NCBI GenBank assembly: GCA_963801065.1
Contig: CAWDDG010000005.1
Span: 124,001 to 188,000 of the forward strand
Source of the DNA: CAWDDG01 sp963801065
GTDB taxonomy: Bacteria; Actinomycetota; Actinomycetes; Jiangellales; Jiangellaceae
Reading direction: 5' to 3'
DNA length: 64,000 nt
Shown here: in pieces, positions 60,828 through 64,000 of the stretch
Position numbering within the stretch: position 1 is the stretch's first letter
Layout of the letters: every line of letters starts with the position of its first letter
Made by a program: the position numbers and the translations under genes
The notes under the pieces: model-generated
The model's input: only the letters and a program-made list of their open reading frames with translations
Told to the model about the DNA's origin: nothing
Databases searched by the model: none

Positions 60828-61241
60828 CTACTCGGCGTAGGGCTGGTCCTCTCCTGCGGCGCTGTAGCCGATGTTCCAGATGTAGCCATCCGGGTCGGCG
60901 AAGGATCCGCCGTACCCGCCCCACTGCAGCTTCGCCGCGGGCTTGAGGATCTTCCCGCCGGCCTTCTTGGCCTCGTCCAGAACTTCGTCGACGCGGTCCT
61001 CGCTGCGCACGACGTAATTGAAGACGACGCCGCCGAAGCCGCTGCCGTCAGGACTCGCGCCCACCATGTCGGCGAGCCCGTCGCGGCCGTAGAAGCCGAC
61101 CAGCGAACCGCCGTGTGGAACGAAGAACACGGAGATCTTGTAGTCGTTCTGGACCTTCCAGCCCAGCCCTTCCATATAGAAGCGCTTGGATCGCTCCATG
61201 TCATTGACGCCAAGCAGGATCGAGCTGACGTGCGAGTTCAT
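60828..61241 (-). CDS. VOC-family (glyoxalase-like) protein
   Basis: A 137-residue single-domain VOC protein: SSILLGVNDMERSKRFYMEG, WKVQNDYKISVFFVPHGGSL and the C-terminal GGSFADPDGYIWNIGYSAAG. The pattern is that of small glyoxalase/bleomycin-resistance-like proteins of unknown ligand. ATG 61241 has GAGAGG nine bases before it. Single gene. Confidence 0.88.
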   Translation of the reverse strand: MNSHVSSILLGVNDMERSKRFYMEGLGWKVQNDYKISVFFVPHGGSLVGFYGRDGLADMVGASPDGSGFGGVVFNYVVRSEDRVDEVLDEAKKAGGKILKPAAKLQWGGYGGSFADPDGYIWNIGYSAAGEDQPYAE

Positions 61242-61995
61242 TGCATCTATCCTCTCTGGTTCGATTTGGGTTTGTGACGTTCGTGTGTTGTCGTCATCTC
61301 TTCGGCATCGGCTTCCTCCCCCCGCGTTGCTTCGGCCTTCGAGTTTGGCTTCGTGCTCCGAGCGGCCGTTCGACGACGGCCCACGCGCGATGAACGACGT
61401 ATTCGATGGAAGCCATGGCGGCCACGCTAGGTGCGGTTCGGTGACCGGCGCTTCTCGATTCCTGATCGGTTGGTCACCCGTTTGGCTAGGCACGCCGGCA
61501 TCCCGCCGTCGCGCGCCGCGCGGCGCCGGTTGGTCGCATGCTTGGTTGGCGAACTCGCCACACCAGTCGTGCTGGACCATCATGGTGAGCCGCTGCCCGG
61601 TCCGTAGGTCGGCATCGCTGGCCGCGTTTGCCAGCACCTGCAGCAGGTCGGCCCGATACAACCCGTAGGCAGGGATCCCGTACGCTCGCGCGGCACGTTC
61701 ACCCTGCGCACCAGCCTCCGCCCGCGCGATGTGCCCGGCCGGCCGTGCCCTGTGTCGCCAGCGCACATGGATCCGACGAAGAGTTGACTGCGGACGCGAG
61801 AGCCGCGTTTGGCGACGGCCTTCGCGGACCGCCGGGAGTTGGCCCGGTCTCGTGACCTGACGGCCGATCCCCGTTGGTCCGGACGCGCCGGAGGTGCACG
61901 GCCTCCGGCGCGGGCTGAGGAACTCCGGATCGCACTGACAGGGCCAGGTGCCATGTAATTGAACAGGCCAGTGACGCCACGTCGATGAGCCGTAC
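61242..61995. other. Region of decayed genes
   Basis: About 750 bases without an intact gene. A remnant of a flavoprotein monooxygenase is listed separately (61560-61700). The remaining bases show open frames of high-GC type but no start, ribosome site or family match. Confidence 0.4.
61560..61700 (-). pseudogene. FAD-dependent monooxygenase fragment
   Basis: The minus-strand frame reads YGIPAYGLYRADLLQVLANA, then DADLRTGQRLT, which matches the substrate-side segment of salicylate-hydroxylase-type FAD monooxygenases (usual form VYRADLLxxL...LHLGxRLT). Neither the N-terminal GxGxxG nor the GD motif is present nearby, so only a fragment of about 40 residues survives. Confidence 0.45.
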
Positions 61996-62280
61996 TCAGG
62001 GGCAGTTGGTGGCAGCGTCTCCGTCGATCTCTCCGAGCAGGGAGCCGAGGTCACCGATGTGGGCGTCGTCACCGAGCAGGAGCCTCGTGACGTTGCCGAG
62101 GCCGAGGCGCGGCTCCTCCTGTGAGGATGCGTGGTCGCCGATGTCGTGGTGAGCCACGGCGCGCTGGGCGGTGACCACGCCCATGCAGTTCGGGTTGTCT
62201 GGTGTGTCGGCAAACGCGGCGGGAGCAGTCACGATGCCCACCGGCAATGCCAGAGTCAGGGCTATGGTCAGGCTGCGCAT
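61996..62280 (-). CDS. Small secreted protein of unknown function
   Basis: A 94-residue protein with a clear signal peptide (RSLTIALTLALPVGIVTAPA, cleaved after AFA) and a mature part of about 70 residues with two Cys (PNCMGVV and the C-terminal NCP) that could form a disulfide. The segment AQRAVAHHDIGDHASSQEEP is followed by the strand-like LGNVTRLLLGDDAHIGDLGS. Similar small exported proteins occur in actinobacteria, but I know of no function. Single gene, divergent from the winged-helix regulator. Confidence 0.72.
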   Translation of the reverse strand: MRSLTIALTLALPVGIVTAPAAFADTPDNPNCMGVVTAQRAVAHHDIGDHASSQEEPRLGLGNVTRLLLGDDAHIGDLGSLLGEIDGDAATNCP

Positions 62281-62494
62281 GGCACTTACCCCACTTCCTG
62301 TGGTTGCGGCGGAGCCTCCGAGCGGAGGCGACTCGAGCATTGGTGGGGAGTCGCGCCGCGGGCAAGCCTTTCGGCTGTGGCCGAATACATTTGACAGCAC
62401 GAGTCCGGCGTCCAGGATGATGGCTGTTTCGGGCTCGGCAACAAGGTGTTGGGGCGTGACTACTCGGAGCGTCGCGCCCGCGGGAGTGGTGTAG

Positions 62495-63508
62495 ATGCTG
62501 CGGCTTCGGCTAGGCGTGGACGATCTCGCACGCATGACGTTCGCAGCGCCGACGCCGTTCTGTGAGCTGGCGGTGAGCGCGCAGGTCATCCAGCAGCCCA
62601 CAAGTCACTTTCGGCGGCTGTGGCGAGCCAGGCGAGCCCGCATTCCGGCTCCGGCGGGTCGGCTGGTCGACCTGGTTCCCGCGCACGGCAGTGTCCCTAC
62701 CTTTCTGGCACCGGAGTCCTGCAGCTGCCTCGACGAGGCGCTCGAGGCCGTCCAGTCCACGCCGGCGTCGAGGATCCGGGCCGAACTCGGGGAGATGCCC
62801 TGGTCCTCCGGTCCGTCGCCGTGGGTCCGCGACCTGGCTCGCGGCCGCGTCGATGCTCTGGCTGAACTGGGCTGGGTCATGCGGATCTACCACGACAACG
62901 TGATTGCCCCGGTCTGGCCCACGGTCGAGCAGGTCGTCGCGGCAGAGCTGCGGGATCGGGCCTGGCAGCTCGCGACCGAGGGCGTTGAAGCCACCCTGAA
63001 CTCACTCCATCCACGGATCCGCTGGCGCGACGGCGTGCTTGAGGTCGCCGCCCCAACAGAGGCCGACATCGATCTTGCTGGACGTGGGCTTCGTCTGATG
63101 CCGTCGGTGTGGACACGCCCGGCCGTCGCGGTCGGGTGGACGCACCCGACCCTTGTCTATCCGGCTCGTTCCTCGAGCTGGGCACAGCTCTCCCCCGGAG
63201 ACGACGGCCACGACCGGCTGGCTGCTGTACTGGGAACGACGCGCGCCCGGGTCCTGCGGGTGCTGGCCAGCGAGCAATCAACCAGCCAGCTCGCGCGTGC
63301 GCTGGGCATCAGCCCCGCATCCGCCTCGACCCATGCCGCCGCCCTCCGCGGCGCTGGGCTGGTAACAACCCGACGAGAAGGCCAGGCCGTGCGTCACGCC
63401 CTGACCAAACTCGGCCGGGCTGTCGCGTCGGCCACCCCAGGAATCGCTGACCGGCAGGGCTTCAGCCGCCAGGCGGGAGACCGCACCGAGGCGGCGGCCG
63501 GCTGGTGA
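62495..63508 (+). CDS. ArsR-like winged-helix regulator with large N-terminal domain
   Basis: A 337-residue protein. The C-terminal quarter is a winged helix-turn-helix (RLAAVLGTTRARVLRVLASE; QLARALGISPASASTHAAAL; LVTTRREGQAVRHALTKLG). The N-terminal 230 residues form the domain typical of long ArsR-like actinobacterial regulators (LAVSAQVIQQPTSHFRRLWR; RPAVAVGWTHPTLVYPARSS). GGGAG lies eight bases before ATG 62495. It probably controls a neighbour such as the downstream MMPL transporter or the divergent secreted protein. Confidence 0.85.
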   Translation: MLRLRLGVDDLARMTFAAPTPFCELAVSAQVIQQPTSHFRRLWRARRARIPAPAGRLVDLVPAHGSVPTFLAPESCSCLDEALEAVQSTPASRIRAELGEMPWSSGPSPWVRDLARGRVDALAELGWVMRIYHDNVIAPVWPTVEQVVAAELRDRAWQLATEGVEATLNSLHPRIRWRDGVLEVAAPTEADIDLAGRGLRLMPSVWTRPAVAVGWTHPTLVYPARSSSWAQLSPGDDGHDRLAAVLGTTRARVLRVLASEQSTSQLARALGISPASASTHAAALRGAGLVTTRREGQAVRHALTKLGRAVASATPGIADRQGFSRQAGDRTEAAAGW

Positions 63509-63520
63509 GCCGCGCGCGTT

Positions 63521-63793
63521 ATGTTCAAGACGTCGACGGGACTCACGGGCACGGTGACGGTCATGGATGCCGTCATGACCGTCGAGCACTGCCTGAGGAG
63601 CTGTGGCGACGTCGTGGTCGTCGAGGACGTCAGCCCCGCGGATAGAGTTCAGCCAAGCGATCACCGACTTGTTGAGTTTCGGGGCACCGTCTTCGAACAC
63701 CGAATCCGACACCACGGATGGACCGTCGCCTGGTGCGGCGAGGTCGAAGGCCGTCTGACGGCTGAGAACGCGACCTTGGGGGACGCACGATGA
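63521..63793 (+). CDS. Hypothetical protein overlapping the MMPL gene
   Basis: A 90-residue open frame whose TGA overlaps the MMPL ATG (ATGA). The start is uncertain (ATG 63521, no clear ribosome site) and no family was recognised. The 4-base overlap and the absence of another gene here are the only support; it may be spurious. Confidence 0.35.
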   Translation: MFKTSTGLTGTVTVMDAVMTVEHCLRSCGDVVVVEDVSPADRVQPSDHRLVEFRGTVFEHRIRHHGWTVAWCGEVEGRLTAENATLGDAR

Positions 63794-64000
63794 AGCTCTC
63801 TACGACCTCTCTTGCCCGTGCCTGCAGCCGCCACCCCGGGCGCACGCTTGCCGCGTGGGTCGTCGTGCTCGCGGGTTCGGTCGCCGCGCTCGCCCTTGTC
63901 CTGACCGGGTTCACCTCCGAGGCGTCTGTGACGAACAACCCGGAGTCCGAGCGAGCCGAGGAGCGGCTGTTCGCGGCCTTCCCACCCGATCCAGAACGTG
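63790..64000 (+). CDS. MMPL-family transporter, N-terminal part (partial)
   Basis: Seventy codons of an MMPL/RND-type exporter before the right edge: a cytoplasmic start (KLSTTSLARACSRHPGRTLA), the first membrane helix (AAWVVVLAGSVAALALVLTG), then FTSEASVTNNPESERAEERL, the beginning of the first extracytoplasmic porter domain. GGGGG seven bases upstream of ATG 63790 is the ribosome site. Relatives export lipids or drugs. Confidence 0.82.
   Translation, partial: MKLSTTSLARACSRHPGRTLAAWVVVLAGSVAALALVLTGFTSEASVTNNPESERAEERLFAAFPPDPER

Noticed and set aside
1..64000. CRISPR array, tRNA or rRNA genes, prophage or integrative element
   Set aside because: No regularly spaced repeats, no cloverleaf or rRNA-like sequence noticed, and no integrase, capsid or conjugation genes.

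Overview
The window is high-GC DNA with actinobacterial features: many GTG and TTG starts, apparently leaderless genes with a -10 box 6-8 bases before the start codon, LAL-type (MalT-like) LuxR regulators, an ATP-dependent DNA ligase of the LigB kind, a PHA synthase with acyl-CoA genes, and a large AtsA-like arylsulfatase. It looks like a chromosomal catabolic region of a soil actinomycete (Pseudonocardia/Frankia-like is a guess). I saw no rRNA, tRNA, CRISPR array, integrase or intact transposase.

Bases 1-9.5 kb hold a para-dihydroxylated aromatic pathway. A two-subunit hydroquinone 1,2-dioxygenase, a 4-hydroxymuconic semialdehyde dehydrogenase, a SnoaL-like protein and a maleylacetate reductase (cut by the left edge) form one operon. 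A second operon carries CatI/CatJ-type 3-oxoadipate CoA-transferase, an IclR regulator and a MoxR ATPase. Together they would take hydroquinone to maleylacetate, 3-oxoadipate and 3-oxoadipyl-CoA. GTTCG-N5-CGAAC palindromes lie upstream of both operons and suggest common IclR control. A CoxE/VWA gene and a luciferase-like protein sit between them.

9.6-15.8 kb: a YraQ/TIGR03943 permease pair, two alpha/beta hydrolases (one 5'-truncated), VOC and membrane proteins, and scars of decayed genes. 15.8-24.3 kb: an apparent regulon around a LAL regulator. Four copies of a CATCC-N5-GGATG palindrome lie upstream of a SHOCT gene set, a CMD-arylsulfatase operon (divergent from the LAL gene), a DUF7144 membrane protein and a cation/proton antiporter.

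24.4-38.6 kb: two operons on the minus strand, acyl-CoA ligase-phaC-acyl-CoA dehydrogenase-PhaZ-like hydrolase-MaoC, and livFG-acyl-CoA synthetase-livHM-binding protein. A PucR/CdaR-type regulator lies between them. Both operons have the same 54-bp element at a similar distance upstream. Six genes here carry apparent frameshifts, all consistent with extra bases, so either the locus is decaying or the sequence has local errors.

38.7-54.8 kb: mixed housekeeping, stress and regulator genes. These include MBL/TetR with a perfect operator, an internally deleted Dps, an aldo/keto reductase, a polysaccharide deacetylase, a trypsin-like/PDZ protease with an HxlR regulator, a DNA ligase, a ceramidase-like membrane protein, VOC, a pentapeptide-DinB fusion, a cupin, an ArsR-SRPBCC-hydrolase operon, a PLP dehydratase and dodecin.

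54.9-60.4 kb: two nearly identical direct repeats of about 909 bp, each encoding the same AraC-type regulator, bracket an aldo/keto reductase fragment, a small conserved protein and a second LAL regulator. 60.4-64 kb: an orphan MerR-type operator, a VOC protein, a small secreted protein, a winged-helix regulator and the start of an MMPL transporter cut by the right edge.
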